Source of the DNA: Atrichornis clamosus
Lineage: Eukaryota; Chordata; Aves; Passeriformes; Menuridae
Assembly: GCA_013400975.1 (NCBI GenBank)
Contig: WBMZ01010152.1
Location: forward strand, 94,223-158,222
Direction: 5' to 3'
Length of the DNA stretch: 64,000 nt
Shown: one piece after another, positions 50,001 through 63,311 of the stretch
Layout of the letters: every line of letters begins with the position of its first letter
How positions within the stretch are numbered: position 1 is the stretch's first letter
The notes under the pieces: model-generated
Database searches by the model: none
What the model was told of the DNA's origin: nothing
Seen by the model: only the letters and a program-made list of their open reading frames with translations
Made by a program: the position numbers and the translations under genes

Positions 50001-53000
50001 AGCACTGTTGTCAGGCAGTGCCAACAGAGGGAATTTGTTGTGCTGTAGCACAGTAACAGGTAGAGAGGATAAAAAAAGTGTCTTCTGCAGGCAAGAGAAA
50101 TTCCTTGCTGTCCACACGTGACAGTGCTGGGAAGGGACACTTTGTGTGACCCCTACTCCTCGTGCTGCCCAGAGCCACCAGCAGCACAGGCTGCCCCACC
50201 CCACTCTGCTCCTCTTAGGGGACACTTAGCCTTTCTGCACTGAGGGACTGGGGCATTGCAAAGGACTCTGACAGTGAATTTAGGGAGGGAAGAGAATTTC
50301 ACAAAACCAGCAACACAGAATGAGTGGCTCACAGTATGGGATTCTCCAAAGCCTGTGCTTGGGCAGGGTCATGGGCTCAACACACCAAGTCCACAATCTT
50401 TTGCTTCAGATTTTGTACACCCTTAGGAATCCTGTGTGTCTGTGACTGGGCTGGAAACGAGGGCCAGCTCTGGACTATCTGCACTGAATGCTTAGGATGC
50501 CCAGGTAATACCAACATAGATATTTCCACACTTCCACTGTAGATATAAAATCTTACCCTGATCATTTGAAAAGTTCAATATGAAATATGAAGTAGAAGAA
50601 TTCAACCCACAAGAGACCTCACCAGGGAGGAGCCACAGGAACTGCAGGAAAACATTTCCATGCTGTTAATTTTGGTAAGTTACCAAAGGCAGATGCAGAC
50701 TTGAATCTTCCTGGACCTATCCAGAAGAGGCACATTTCACTGAAACAGGCACAGGAGCAGCTGCAGTGGCCACGTGCACAGGGGCTCACGGACACTCAGC
50801 CCCAGAGCAGCCTGGCACAGCTCCTGTCCCTCACCTGCACTGATCCCTGCACACGGACACTGCACCCTCTCTCTCACGGAGGCTCCAGCCTGGTGTCAGT
50901 GAAGGGCTGCTGGCAGCATCCCACAGCAGATTTTGTACAATATCCAGGAGTTTTTTGTCCTGCAGGACTAATGCATGTTCCATTTCTTCCAAGGATTATT
51001 TCCCTTCCTTCCGAGCTCCCTAATGGCAGTACCAGGGCCACTATGACAGCTACTGGGGCTGCTTCTCTTTAGCCAAGGAAACACACCTCGCTCCAGAGGT
51101 GACAGATAGACAGTACAGCCTCTAATTTTCTGTGAAGTACCACAAAAAGCCTTCATAGCTACCATGAGTCTTCAACTTCTTGTGGCTGTCATAAGAACTA
51201 CTGGGAAATTCTGCCAGGGCACCTGCAAAAGGGAGCAGACAGGCAGGTGGGATGCACACAGCCTTTCTCCAGCCACAACTTGTGGTCAATATTTAGATCT
51301 CATGGGAAAGGCAAACAGATCTTTCAAAGACGCAGCCTTTTGCCTTTCACAAAATAATTTTCTGCTGATTGTTCTGTAGAAAAGCTTTTTTTGTGGTGGA
51401 TTTCACGTTGGCTGAATTCTGCAGTCACCTGTGACAGGGGTGGCATCTTCCGGGGGAGGAGATGGGAGGTGTGACCCCAAGGCCAGTTGTGCTATTTCGA
51501 TGTCAGTGCCAGTGGGTCAGCACAGATCTCCTCCTGCAGGCAGAGACAGCCCCAGAGCCTGAGACACCGAGTGTCCCATGGGCCTGATGCTGTTCTCTCA
51601 GCACCGAAGACATCCTTTATTTTTGTACCTAATGTTGACTCCTGAACACGCTAGAATGGCTCTTTCTGTCCATTTTTCACTTGTTATTCTTTATTACATG
51701 AAACAACAAACTGTCATCCTGATTCAATGTTTCTTTTATATTTTCAGTGCTGTGAAGATCTGACTCCTGGCTATGAGAGAAAGTTGCTCACTTCTACGAT
51801 GACAACCGCACCATTTCCTGAGGTCAGTTTGAGAACACTTAAAATTAGATGCAAGCACACTAATTTTGTAACTTTATTAATAAATTACAGTGGTGGCCTT
51901 GTCACTCTGGTGTTGCAGGTGACCTCTGTAATCCACATAAAATTCCAATGTCCTGTGCATTTGTGCTCCTCCCCTCTTTAAGGTGGAGTAACAATATACA
52001 CATTGCTGTGTCTATTTTTGTTTTATGCTCTCTGAGTAGAGAGTGAGCCTCAAACAAGTAGGTAAAACGGGTGCAGGTTTTGTGTGCAGTTAGGGATTGA
52101 CAGGGAAGGGACACGTGCTGCTCACAATGTCCTGGGGAAACCCCTCTGACAACAGGGGAAGATCAAGGCAGGGAATATTTGGGCACCAGAGGAGGAGCAG
52201 CTCCTGTGGCAGGCCCCCGTGACCCAGCAGTGTGGCAGACCCAGGGCTGCTGGCTCCATGCTCTGCTGGAGGCCCAGAGTTGCTCTGGGTGTCGTGTCCC
52301 ACACATGGACACTGAACCAGAGCAGGCAGAGGGAGCTGGAGGCAGCTCTAGGCCATGCCCCATCACCAGCTTGGCACAGGCTGGCTGCAGAGCAGATCCC
52401 AGGCAAATGCTCACAGTCGTTCCTCAGCACACTTCACGTGGCTCAAAATCCCCCAAACCCAGGAAAACTTTGTGAACTATAAGAGCGCTGCTTTCACCAG
52501 GAAGACCTGGGAGACGCTTTCAAGTTCTGGCTTAGTAGTAGTTGGAAGTGTAATTAATATTCACTGTAAACACACCACTCAGACTTGATAATAAAGAATC
52601 ACTAACCTCGGAACACATACCCCACTTTCTCTGCATTTCAGTGTTAACTTAGTCTGGAAACAACACTGAAACAGCAAACACAATAACACTCATGTGGTAC
52701 TAACATTCCAAACTTTCCAAAGTAACCATCTGAGCAGCAATTCAAGTTGAAAAGCAACTTGACTAAACCTTGAGGCTAATAAACTGCTTGATTAAATTAA
52801 GGGGTAAAAACTAATAAATATTCAAAACACTTGATAATGCTTTGTTTGACATAAAGAACATTTAATGCAAGTCTCACTGGAAAACCTGTCAGGTTTTATA
52901 CCTTAAATAGAGTTTTGCATTTAGAAACACCGAGTGATTCCATTTGCTGCCTTTGATTATTGTCTTCTGTCACTTTAATCATGCTGGCAAAATTACACGA

Positions 53001-53279
53001 TTTCTGTGAAGTCAAATCCGTTTACAATGCAGTTTTAATATAGCTTTACAGTGCATTCCTCCATGCATTTTTATTTAGTTACTCTCTACCTAGCAATGCT
53101 TTGCTTTGTTCTTGAGCCCTCATTAGCCTGGGGTTTGCTCTAAAGCTCTCCCAGGGAGGAACTAAATAAAATGCAGTTAACCCTATGCAAAGGGATGGTC
53201 TGGAGCAGCGGCCTGAGCCCCGGCACAGCGCCACCTCTCCCAGCCCTGCCAGGGCTCGCTGCGCAGACAAGTCCTTGGC

Positions 53280-53560
53280 TTCCACGGGCACTCTCCCCTC
53301 CAGGCTCCTGCCAAATCCTGCTGGTTCTGCTACGAAGCACCTCTGAAATCCTTATGCCTGTCAAAGCCATGATCAGCTTAAACTGCATCTCTCCTACCCT
53401 CTCTTCTCACACCTTCCTGTCCCACCAGATTGTCCAAAACACTGCTGCTAAAGCATCTCTCTGGGACCTGTCCCACTCCTGCATCCACCCCCCTTGCTTG
53501 ATCCATCTTACAGACCCCCGGACCAGTCTGGTCTTTGGCTTCACTGCTTCCCGTAGGTTT
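53280..53560 (+). repeat. Old non-LTR retrotransposon (LINE) reverse-transcriptase fragment
   Basis: The frame 53171-53578 contains QIVQNTAAKASLWDLSHS. This resembles the (L/I)VQNAAA(R/K) segment near the end of L2/CR1-type reverse transcriptases, and the DNA wording (AGATTGTCCAAAACACTGCT) matches dispersed repeats I remember from turtles, crocodiles and birds. The downstream HxxPLLxxLHWLPV-type segment is not preserved, so this is a decayed fossil. The boundaries are estimates. It lies in the opposite orientation to KCTD15. Confidence 0.42.
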
Positions 53561-54777
53561 TCTCTCATTGCTCTGTAGAGTTTTCTCCCACCCAGCCCTC
53601 AGTGCTCTGGCTCCCACCCCGCCCCAGAGCTCCACAGCCCTCCTGCCACCAGTGCCACCAGTGCTCAGGACAACCCTTCTGGGCTGGAGCTACAAAACTG
53701 CCCAGGAGTGCCAGGAACTCCCCCTGCCTTGGGACGAGACGTGAGGTGCAGACTCTCACAAGGCAGGGTCAGACACGATTACCCTCCTAACTCAGGTGAG
53801 AATGGTTGAGTTGGCAGCACAAGGACCAGCTGTACTCCAAAGCAACAGCCACCACCACCACCACAACTCTGGGTCATGACTGGACGAGTGATCTTGTAGC
53901 CTACCTTGCACAGCAAAGTGAAATGGCATTGCAGAGAAAGTGGGAGCTTTCCTTCCCAGCAATGCTGCATGTCCTCTAACTGAGCAGATCCCCATCTGCC
54001 ATCCCAATTTATACATCATTTCATCCTGGAATAAGTGCTTTTGTTGAATCTTGTCATCTACAGTTTGAACACTTTTGTCTTCTAATTTTCATACATAAGG
54101 GTGACAATGTTGGAAGTTTCGTAAGTGCAAAGCCAAACAAACAAGGCGAGGAGCAGAGCCTTTAAAACAATTGGGGCCTGTGAAGAAACAACCAGCGCCA
54201 CGATTTCATAGAAAACATGTCCTGCTCCTTAAAAAGCCCTCCGTCAACTCCATCTCCCAAGAATATTTTGGCATTCATGAACTGTGAGCAGATTACTTAC
54301 TGCATCAAAGTTTCTGCATTGGTTGTATTTAACACAAATCCTCATGGCCTTGTTTAAGGGTGTTTCCTTTTTACACCACCAACAAAAAGATTTATACAGT
54401 TCAAGTCCTCTAAGTATCAAATTTAAAACATTTCTTTCAGATTCTGAGCATTAAACCCTGCTAAGTGCTAGTTGCTGATGTTGCTTCTTAATTGTTGTTA
54501 TACCCTGATAAATAAGCTAAAAATGTGAGAAAATACAATTAGTTTAGAAAAACTGATTTAGCCATAAGCTTCATCATTTAACTTTTCTGGTATCCATGAC
54601 AACCATTGGTCCATTTATTAAATAATAGCATCCCTGGTGTAATACACTAAAAATCCTAACAAATAAACAGCAACATTTAGTTAAGTGTGGTTAGGTCAAG
54701 CACACAAACCAACCTGCACCAACACAAATGACAAAACAGGAGGAAAAAAGTAGATTGCAGACTATAGCTTTCCTTAC

Positions 54778-54922
54778 CTTAAAGTCATCTGGGAGCAGTA
54801 GCTTAGATGTCCTTAGGAAGCTTAATATATATCTGAAAATTTCCCCATCTCGATCAATGAAATAATGTTGTTTTAAACTGTCCAAGACAATAGGCTCTGT
54901 GCCATTAAACAGACGACTTATT
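54778..54922 (-). CDS. KCTD15: KCTD15, BTB-domain exon
   Basis: The exon follows a TTTTTTTGCAG acceptor at 54923. Its first base completes an arginine codon (AG|A) from the missing upstream exon, after which 48 residues read [31 protein letters not shown] and [17 protein letters not shown]. The donor is AAG|GTAAGG. This is the second half of the BTB/POZ fold. From memory, LFNGTEP, GEIFRY and [16 protein letters not shown] are KCTD15-type; KCTD1 has LFDGTEP, GQMFRY and [16 protein letters not shown]. The N-terminal half (the [20 protein letters not shown]-type segment with the start codon) was not found on the minus strand up to 64000. The upstream intron must therefore exceed 9 kb. Confidence 0.97.
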
Positions 54923-57900
54923 CTGCAAAAAAAGAAGAGAAAAAGAAATGGGCAAAAGAGACAAAATCTCATTACAGCCTCAGGGCTTAAGAGCAGCCAA
55001 TTTAGGTGCATCAATTCACTGTGCATAGGGTAATGCAGGACCTTAATTTGGTGACAAACACGTGCACAAGGGTAGATGCTGTCAGGGTGTGCACCCACAG
55101 GCTCACACACCCGCAGTGAGACCCCACAGCTGCCCTGGCACCAGGCCCGTGCTGCCCTCAGCCAGGGCTGCAAGTCAGGCCGTGACCCCAGCGAGAAAAG
55201 TGCCCTGGCACGCTCAGCCCAGGGCTGGCAGAGCAATTTTGGGGAGAACATGAGTCACAGGCTCCGTTATAGGCCCCTGCCCACCACGTCCTCCTGACAG
55301 AGAACCAAGCAGTTACTTCAGACATGGATTCCTGACCCTGAGCTTTGCCTCCAGCTTGGCTGTCATTTGATCAAACACCATCAAAGCCTTTCTGTGCTGA
55401 AGGAGGGGCTGCCCATACTGAGATGAGCTGTATGGACCTGTCAGTGTCCATCCAGGGCGGAATGTTTCGGGAAAACAGAAACCAATGGCCCGTGCAGCAT
55501 CTACAGCACTGCCTGTGGGACCACAGTGCCACCACCAGCAGTCCTGGGGTCAGAGCCTGGCAGGAGGAAAGCACCATGGCAAATCTTCTGTGAGTGAAAA
55601 AAAAGGAAAGACCTACGAGGCCGAGGGATCAGCTGATGACAAGACCCAAAGACCACATCAGTGCATCAGTCCAGGTTTTTCCACGTCCTGAGGAGCATGG
55701 TCTGCAGAGAGCAAACCAGGCATCTGCCTGGCTGCTGTTCCTCCGCCTCTCCCTTCCAAACACCCGGCTTCTCTCACACCACTTTGTCTTCCCATGAGAA
55801 AGAACCCAGCTGAATATATGTTCTTGAAAGGGAAAACGCAGGAGACAGTCAGCAACGACCTATTAAGTAATTGAGTCCATCTCTCTGTCAGTGCAGCATT
55901 GTTCCCAACTGCAGAGTGTCTCGTCTTTCAAAGTCGAGTCTTAAATAATCCTGCCAGTGAGGACTCCTCCATTTCCCAGAGAGACTATCCCACAGCTGGC
56001 TGGATTTCACTATCGAGCCGCCCCTTCAAATAGCCCATGAAATCCCCCCGTGTCCCTTGCTGAGGCCAGGGCAGGGCTTTCCCCTTCCCTGGAAAACAAG
56101 CTCATCAAACCCTGCCCAAGGCCATGTCCGGCACTGCTGACAAATGCTGCAGCCACAGCCTCACTGCCTCCTGCTCCCAGCACCACCACCTACCCCAGGC
56201 TTTCTGACACAGCAGTGTGGGGAATGGCTGGAAGTGACCCCAGTGCCCATCCCAGTGCTGGGAAGGGGCAGTTAGCTGCCCCACTGCCCTGCTGGTGCTT
56301 CTGGCCCCGGGTCCTGGGCTCATGCAGCTCAGGGAGATGAGCTTCACCTCGCTCTGGTCTTCTAGCTTGCTGATGCAGTTGCAAATTTACTAATATGCCA
56401 TTTATATCTAAATAAACTGTGAAAGTATTAAATAAAAATGGATTTAGTAAGTTTCCACTGAATTTTGCTAAAAACCTTTCTGCCCTCTTAATTAGGCAAG
56501 CTCCAGGTTTTACTACCTGCTCTCATGCCCATGCCAGCATTCAGCTAGTCTGAGTTACTTGTGAGAATAACCCAGTGCTCTCCTAAACCCTATTTATAAC
56601 ATTTACTGTTTTCTCCAACCTCTAGTGTTCCTACAGCACCAGAGAACACTGTCCAGTTCACGCAGCAACATTCAATTTACATAATCGCAAGGTTCAGTAA
56701 GACTCCTATAATTCACTGTTTTCTTTTTTATTGTTATTTTACAGCCATTTGCCCAAGACAGTTAAAAATATTGCTTTGTACAGTGTTACATTTTATTCCA
56801 GGAACCAGACAGTTAATTTATTTCCTTCACCAGTGTGCTGTGCTGGGATACAATGAAAGCAGAGGAAGCACTGATAGCTTAAGGTTCAGTACATACATTT
56901 ACTGAGTAAATTTGCATGGCTATTGGAAGTTTTGAAGTCTTACACCTAAACAAGCTGGGCTGTGGCTGAACCCTCCTCCCCTTGGCTGCCCTCTCTCTAT
57001 GGAGTCTGCAGAAGCAAAGCTGCTGGGCTCTGCACAGGCAGGGGGAAGATTTGCCAACAACGACAGGGCGCAGAGAAGACAGGGTACAACATTTTAATGG
57101 GCCACTCTTTAATGTAGTAAAGCATTTTTTTTGGTAATGAAAACAAAACATGAATTTTGAGGCTCCACTTTGTGGAGTGCCCTGAGCTGTATTTCTTCAC
57201 CAGTGAAATTACTGCTGGGGAAAGAAACTCACAGAGTGTTGAAAGACTTAACGGCCACCCCAAAAACAGAGTGATGAATAGTTTAAGGATTTATTTGACA
57301 TTTTAGGGGGCTGCTATGTTCCAAGAACCAACTCCACTGCAGTGTGTTGTAATGCTGCATGTGGAAAGTGCTTCTGCTTCTCCCACCTCACCAGTATAAA
57401 CCGTACCTGGAAAAGTCCATCAGAAAATGCAACACTGTGAGAGCACAAAATGACCTCAAATGGCAGCTTCAAATGGAGACTTCGCCTGACAGGGTTCCTC
57501 ACCATGTGTGAAGCTATGGAAAAGAGCAGCTCCATGAACTGCACCGGGACCAGCAGCTATCTGTGGATCGGTCTTTGGTGGCCAGAACGAAATTCCTCAC
57601 ACAGAAGCAGGGAAGCAAAATGCACTCAGGCTGCCAGAGAGCCAGCAAGTCAGTGAGTGCAGTGGGCAGAAAGGGCTTTGCACTGCACAAACTTTTGATT
57701 ATCAATCTGAAATAAGGTACCAGACTGGCTGGTGGCCTCAGGAACTGCTCCCTCCAGTGACCCACAATGTGCCGTGAGTTAAAAGTTGTGGGAAGTTGCT
57801 GCAGCTCAAATTGGGTGGTAGTCACCCTGAAAATGGTTGTTTTTATGAGTGGTCATGGTGACCAGTACTGTACTGGTGGACAAATTAGGTAATGGCCTTT

Positions 57901-60900
57901 TCAGGAGGCACTGGCTTGTGGCACACAGGAATGGTACTCCCAGTGATGCTTGTGAAGAGGTGGGAGGCACAGGAAAACAGAGACAAGGCAAAAAGAGCTG
58001 CACTGGGATCCTGCAGCAAAGGGCGAGTCTGAGCAATGAACGCTTCTTCAGCATTCCCACCTTTTTGCAAGAGATGTTTCACTTTCTGATTTAGAAATAC
58101 TCTTATAATCTGTGTCCAACATTTCATTTCCACACAGGGAGCAGACTGAGCCAGGATCAGCTCAAGCAGTTGCAAGCCTGAGGATGGCAGGCACGCCTTT
58201 CCACTGCCTCCACCTCCCTGGCCAGGTCCCACTATGCTCACTCCATCTGCCCAGTGCACAGATCTTCCCAGTTGCCTGTTCTTCCTCCTCAGTTGCTCCT
58301 GCCCTCCCAGCAATGTGCTCTTCCCACTGCCCAGCCACTGCTCTGTAGTGCTGCCCACCCTGACCCTCGAAGGGCCCCTCTCCTCGGCCACCGTTGCCGC
58401 ACAGCCACCACGGGGCTGGTGTCCAGCCTCCAGCCTGCCACCTCCAGCCCTGGCTGGATGCACTTCTCCACTCCTTCCAACAGCCAGAACACAACCTGTT
58501 GATCCTATTCCTACTGTTTCTTTGTGCTTCTGTTGTTTCTGCTAAAGGCTTTTACATTTTCAATAATGTTTCGCCAAAATGCCGAGGGGCGAGTTTCTAG
58601 CTTTGTACCAATTTTACTGGGATATTAAGATCTCCTTTTATTAGATTAAAAACAAACAACACAGCCAGCCAACCCACAAGGACAAGAGTGCCAGTAAATT
58701 CTTTTCTTTGTTTTTTGGGCAGGGAAAGAAGCCCTGTACTGCCTCTAAGTACCTGCACACGGCTGCTGCCCACCCCCCTTAATCTTGGTGACCAATTTTC
58801 CACCCTGCAGGCTCCCTGCAGCACCTGTCGAGGCAGGAGCACAGAGGGGGCCTGCAGGGCAGTAAGCCCAGCCCCCACAGCAGAGCTCACAACACATCAT
58901 CTCTTTCATAAACTCTCCCAACTCCACCTCAGAAGCAGCCAGAGCTTTAGGCACCCCCAGCTCCCTCTGGAGCACCTTTGGTCTTCCCAAGATCATCACT
59001 GAGCACAGCTATGGGTCTGCACATCACACAGAGCTGCTGGGGAGTTTCATGGCACTTTGGGACTGAAAAGTTTTTGAGGTGGGGCAGTTTGCTTTCTGGT
59101 TTGGGACCAGTTTAGCCATTTTCTTGACAGCTTTATTTTGAACAGAAAACAGAAATTCTTTCTTAATAAATCTGTTTCCAGAGGTCTTAAGAGGAGCACC
59201 CAGTATTGTGGGGCCTGTGGGACAACAAGCAACTGGAGCTGTGGTACCATGAGGCCCCAGGGTCCCCAAGTCCCTCTGCTGGGGGTCCACTGTGGTCCTG
59301 TTGTGCCCTGTGCACCCGCCCAGCTAGTGCAGCAACACAGCCTAAGTAGAACTCTCTATCACAATATTGCACTAAAAGTATTAATTTAAGTAATTACATG
59401 ATTAATATTTAACTGTTCAGTGATATTTTTGTCATTCATAATTTAGTTGTTTACACTTATTAAAAATTGATTTTGTAGACACTTTTTCTGCCCAATGTCA
59501 AATCAGCAGGGAATGCACATTTCAGCAAACTGTCATTAAAACATGTCTCTTTCCTAATTTTATGGGAAGAGAGGGGCAGAAGGGAGAAATGCCTGTCAGT
59601 GGTTCCTGCAAGCGTGTGGTGGGTGTGTGCTGCACTCGATGCCCTCTTCTGTACCTGCCCCTCTGTGTGCCCTCCTGTCCTCAGTGCAAATGCACAGCAG
59701 AGCCAGCAACAGCTCTGCAGCTCTCCCTGTGCTTTCTAGGGGCCGCCAGCTGTACTTGGCTGTTGGGCCTGGCTGTGCAGCTGGAGGAGGAGGAGGTGGC
59801 TGTGGAAAATGCCACACAGAGGAAGAAGAGGATTGTTTAGAGGTGGGACACTGAGCATGACCTGAAACTGCCCCAACAGGACACGTTAGCAAAGTGTCCC
59901 CGGTGCATGAGCAGAGTCCAGTCACTGCTGCTGAACACAAACAGTGCTGCTTATCTCTTAAATATTTGCTCAAGGTGGGTAGGATAGATACTGTTATCTG
60001 CTTGGGAGAGAAAAAATGCCATGAATTGGAGCAGAGGTGCTTGACAGACCTTACACTGTGTCTGGCACTGCTGCTCACATAGCTGTGTGTCAGATGTCTG
60101 CTCCTTGTCCCATCCCAAGGCAGTAACTGCTGGGAAAGAACTGTGGAAAGCCTCTGAAGGGGCTGTGCCACGGGCCAGTTCTCTGCTGGCACTACCACAG
60201 CCCAGCCGAAGCAGCTCAGGCTGGGTGGGCACTGGACAGTGCTGCCAGACCTTCCCAGCAGCGTTTTTCCTACTTCCATTATTTCTATAAAACTCTTTGG
60301 ATTTGTGCACAAGTTCTCAGCAAAGCAAACCATAACGGGGAAAGCACCTGAAGCTTAAAACACCCAGCCTGTCTGAAAAGCAGACAGGGCTGGCCAGAGG
60401 AGGACAGGGATAACCCAGAAAATGGGTGTCTTCTGCCTTCTGGCCTGGCATTAGTTAGGAGAGACAGGTGTTAAGGCATTGTCTCTGCCAGGACACAAGC
60501 TCCCTCACGCCTGTACAGTCAGGAACATGGCTAAAAGTTGCATCTGGCTGCAGTAGGTTTTCTGATCTGCCTCAGTTTAAAACTTCAGCTATAATTAGTG
60601 TGACAGTCCATAAAGAAAGCAAGCTCTGCTGTATGGCTACTGTACCATACCTCCCGTCCCAGCTCTCTGATTGGTGATTTTAAGCCCTTCTCCAGCTGAG
60701 GGAAGAAGCACTGAGGAGAGGCAGGGGCTGCAGTACGGCCACTGCCCACACGCCCTGGCTGCCCTACGCTGCAGAAACCCTGTGAGGCTTCACCCCTGCA
60801 GCTCTGCCACAGCTTCCACTTTAAACAAAGATAACATCTTGACCACCTCAGATTGCTGCAGGGCTGTGCTTGGCTTGGAGGGTGTTTTGGCTGGGGAGAA

Positions 60901-61409
60901 TTTTAAGCATCTTTTATTTGGACAGTGATGGGGAAAAAATGTGTGAGAGTCTGAGTATAAACTGCTGCTCTGCAAACAATAAAACCCAAGCAGCCACTTG
61001 TGCCTGAAGGCACAGACAGGTGCCCCAAAAGGAGTTAGTGGCAAAAGTAAGTACCAGATCAGGTACCAGCTTCCAGTCCCAAGTGCAGTGCAGGTGACAA
61101 GCCTGCAGTATTAGTCAGGTCACGCCTCCATGGGCTCGAGCCATGCTGACAACTGGCTCCTTCTCCCACCACTCCCATATGGCAGGGGTGAGCACCCACC
61201 CTCCAGTGCAGGGCAGCCTCGGGTGCCATTGTCCTACAGGCACTGCCTGGCATCACTCAGCTCCAGACCTGTCAATCCTGATGGCACAAGTGAGCTACCA
61301 CAGATGTTCAAAACAAAACTGACCTGTGAGAACCACACAGAGATACTAAACCCTCATTTTTTAACAAGAGCATCAAGTATGGTCCAATCTCAGCAGAAAG
61401 GTGGAGGGG

Positions 61410-62452
61410 TGTATTGGGTTTGCATGGCCAAGTTTTGGTAGCAGGGGGCTACAGGGGTGGCCTCTGTGAGAACCTGACAGATTGGCAGAGCCAATCCCTG
61501 GTGGCTCCAGAGATGGACGTGCTGCTGGCCAAGGCTGGGCCAATTGGAAATGTTGGTAACGCCTCTGTGGTAACAGATTTGAGAAGAAGAAAAAAGTTGT
61601 TGTGCAGTTGTAACTGCAGCCAGAGCAGAGTGGGGTGAGAACACGTGAGAGGAACACACCTGCAGACACCGAGGTCGGTGAAGAAGGAGGGGCAGGAGGT
61701 GCTCCAGGTGCCAGAGCCGAGATTCCTCTGCGGCCCCTGGTGCAGACCATGGTGAGGCAGCTGTGCCCCTGCAACCCATGGAGGGCATGAGGATGCAGAG
61801 ATCCCCCTGCAGCCCGTGGAGGAGGCCACTCCGGAGAAGAGGGAGGCCCAAGAGGAGGCTGTGACCACATGGGAAGCCCATGTAGAGAGGGGCCCTGCTC
61901 CCAGGCTGGAGCAGCCTGTCCTTGAAGGATTGACCCCGTGGAGGAGTGACTCACGCTGCAGCAGTCTGGGGACATGGACCCACATTCCAGCAGGTCGCAG
62001 GGAGCTGCTGCTCATGAGATGGACTCACGTGGGAGAAGTTCCTGGGGAACTGTCTCCCATGGGAGGGACCCCACGGTGCAGCAGGGAAACGACTCCTTTC
62101 CCTGGGCAGTGGGAGAAGCCTCTGGGGATGGACTGAGCCCCATTCCCTGTCTGCCTGCGTTGCTGCGGGAGGAGGTAGAGCTGGGAAGGAGTTGGGCGGG
62201 CAGGAAAGATATTTTTAAGGTCTTCCTTTAATTCTCATTATCCTGCTCTGATTTTGTTAGCAATGAACTCAATTCATTTCTCTAACTTCATGCCTGTTTT
62301 GCCCATGACTGTATTTGGTGAGTGATCTCTCTCAGTCCTTATCTCAACTCATGAACCCTTCATTACATTTTCTCTCCCCTGTTCAGCTGCAGAGGGGAGT
62401 GAGAGACTGTCTTTGGTGGTGTCTGCTGTCCAGCCAGGGTCAATCCACTACA
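61410..62452 (+). mobile_element. Solo LTR of an avian endogenous retrovirus, plus strand
   Basis: The segment starts TGTATTGGGTTTGCATGGCC and ends GTCAATCCACTACA, a TG...CA pair typical of LTRs. Inside are GC-rich blocks with diverged repeats of the 'CATGGAGG / GGAGCAG / CCCATGGGAGG' kind, then an AT-rich poly(A)-signal-like zone near 62215-62290 and a pyrimidine-rich U5-like end. I recognise this architecture and much of the wording from songbird LTRs. The flanks are AGGGG (61405-61409) and AGGAG (62453-62457), a 4-of-5 match for a 5-bp target-site duplication. No internal retroviral genes are adjacent, which indicates a solo LTR. Several open frames of 100-200 codons inside are chance frames. 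The orientation is antisense to KCTD15. Confidence 0.75.
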
Positions 62453-63290
62453 AGGAGGGAACTCACAAGGTAACATTTATCCATCTCCAATTCCTACAAC
62501 CTCCTGTTCCTGCCTTCCAGGGCTGATCCTGGAATGCCATATGAGTTTTTTGAGCCATATGCTCACTTTGCTGTGCTTTTGAAGGATATTACACTCATTA
62601 ACTATTAAGCACCTGAAGGAACTGCAGGACCTATTACCTAGATTTAATACTTCATATTTTGCTGTTCAGGCTATGATATCTATTTTTGTAACAGATCAGA
62701 ACTAGTCTATACGGTATCAACATGTATTTTTAAAAGTCAATAATCCATAAAGAACATTAAAATCTACCATGCGGAATCATTCTTAGGAAGTTCTTGAAGA
62801 ATTTTTTTTCTCTTTCTGTGCTACCACTAAAAAAGCAAAATTAGGTGTATAATGGATTTTGTAGTTAAAACAAAGGCATGGACAATTGTGTTTTCTGTTT
62901 ACTGTTACTATCAATTAAAGTCCATTGGAGCAACAGGTAATAAAATCCACTGAAGTGGAAATTACCTATTATTTTTGAAATACCACAAAGCATTCATGGT
63001 AAGCATGAGAGATGTCTGTTGTTAATAGCCTATCTCCACACTTAAAGACACTTTAGCAAATGACTTTGATATATAATTTCCTGAAAATATATGTGTATTC
63101 ATATTTTGATGCATTACACTTATTTTTTTATTTGTAGAAACAGTATCACCTCGACATAAATTAGCAGATAAGACAAGGAAGTGGGAACACTAATCTCAGG
63201 TAGAGAAGCCTATGTCTTGTCCTGAATGAAAAAATTATTTTGACAGTCAAGAGCCACTCTGGCCCTGCATCCATTCAGACAAGCATCCCA

Positions 63291-63311
63291 ACAGGGAGGA
63301 GGAGGAGGAGT
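63291..63311 (+). repeat. Short (GGA)n run
   Basis: About five GGA units (AGGGAGGAGGAGGAGGAG) lie in intronic sequence. This is a minor simple repeat. Confidence 0.8.

Larger units (their letters stand above)
47014..54777 (-). other. KCTD15: KCTD15 intron between the BTB exon and the C-terminal-domain exon
   Basis: A 7.8-kb intron with donor AAG|GTAAGG at 54777 and the strong acceptor at 47014. It contains the old LINE fragment near 53.3-53.6 kb and a short (ACC)n run near 53849-53864. Mid-size open frames (47570-48124 and others) resemble no protein I know. The remainder looks like ordinary intronic DNA. Confidence 0.85.

Noticed and set aside
57885..58463. Minus-strand open frame of 192 codons
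   Set aside because: It has no recognisable domain, it overlaps several other frames of similar length, and it sits inside a KCTD15 intron.
59596..60333. Minus-strand open frame of 245 codons in the KCTD15 upstream intron
   Set aside because: It lies in GC-rich intronic DNA where stop codons are sparse. It contains low-complexity serine and proline runs and no family signature.
61373..62015. Several 100-200 codon frames on both strands
   Set aside because: They fall inside the solo LTR, whose GC-rich repetitive wording lacks stops. LTRs of this type do not encode proteins.
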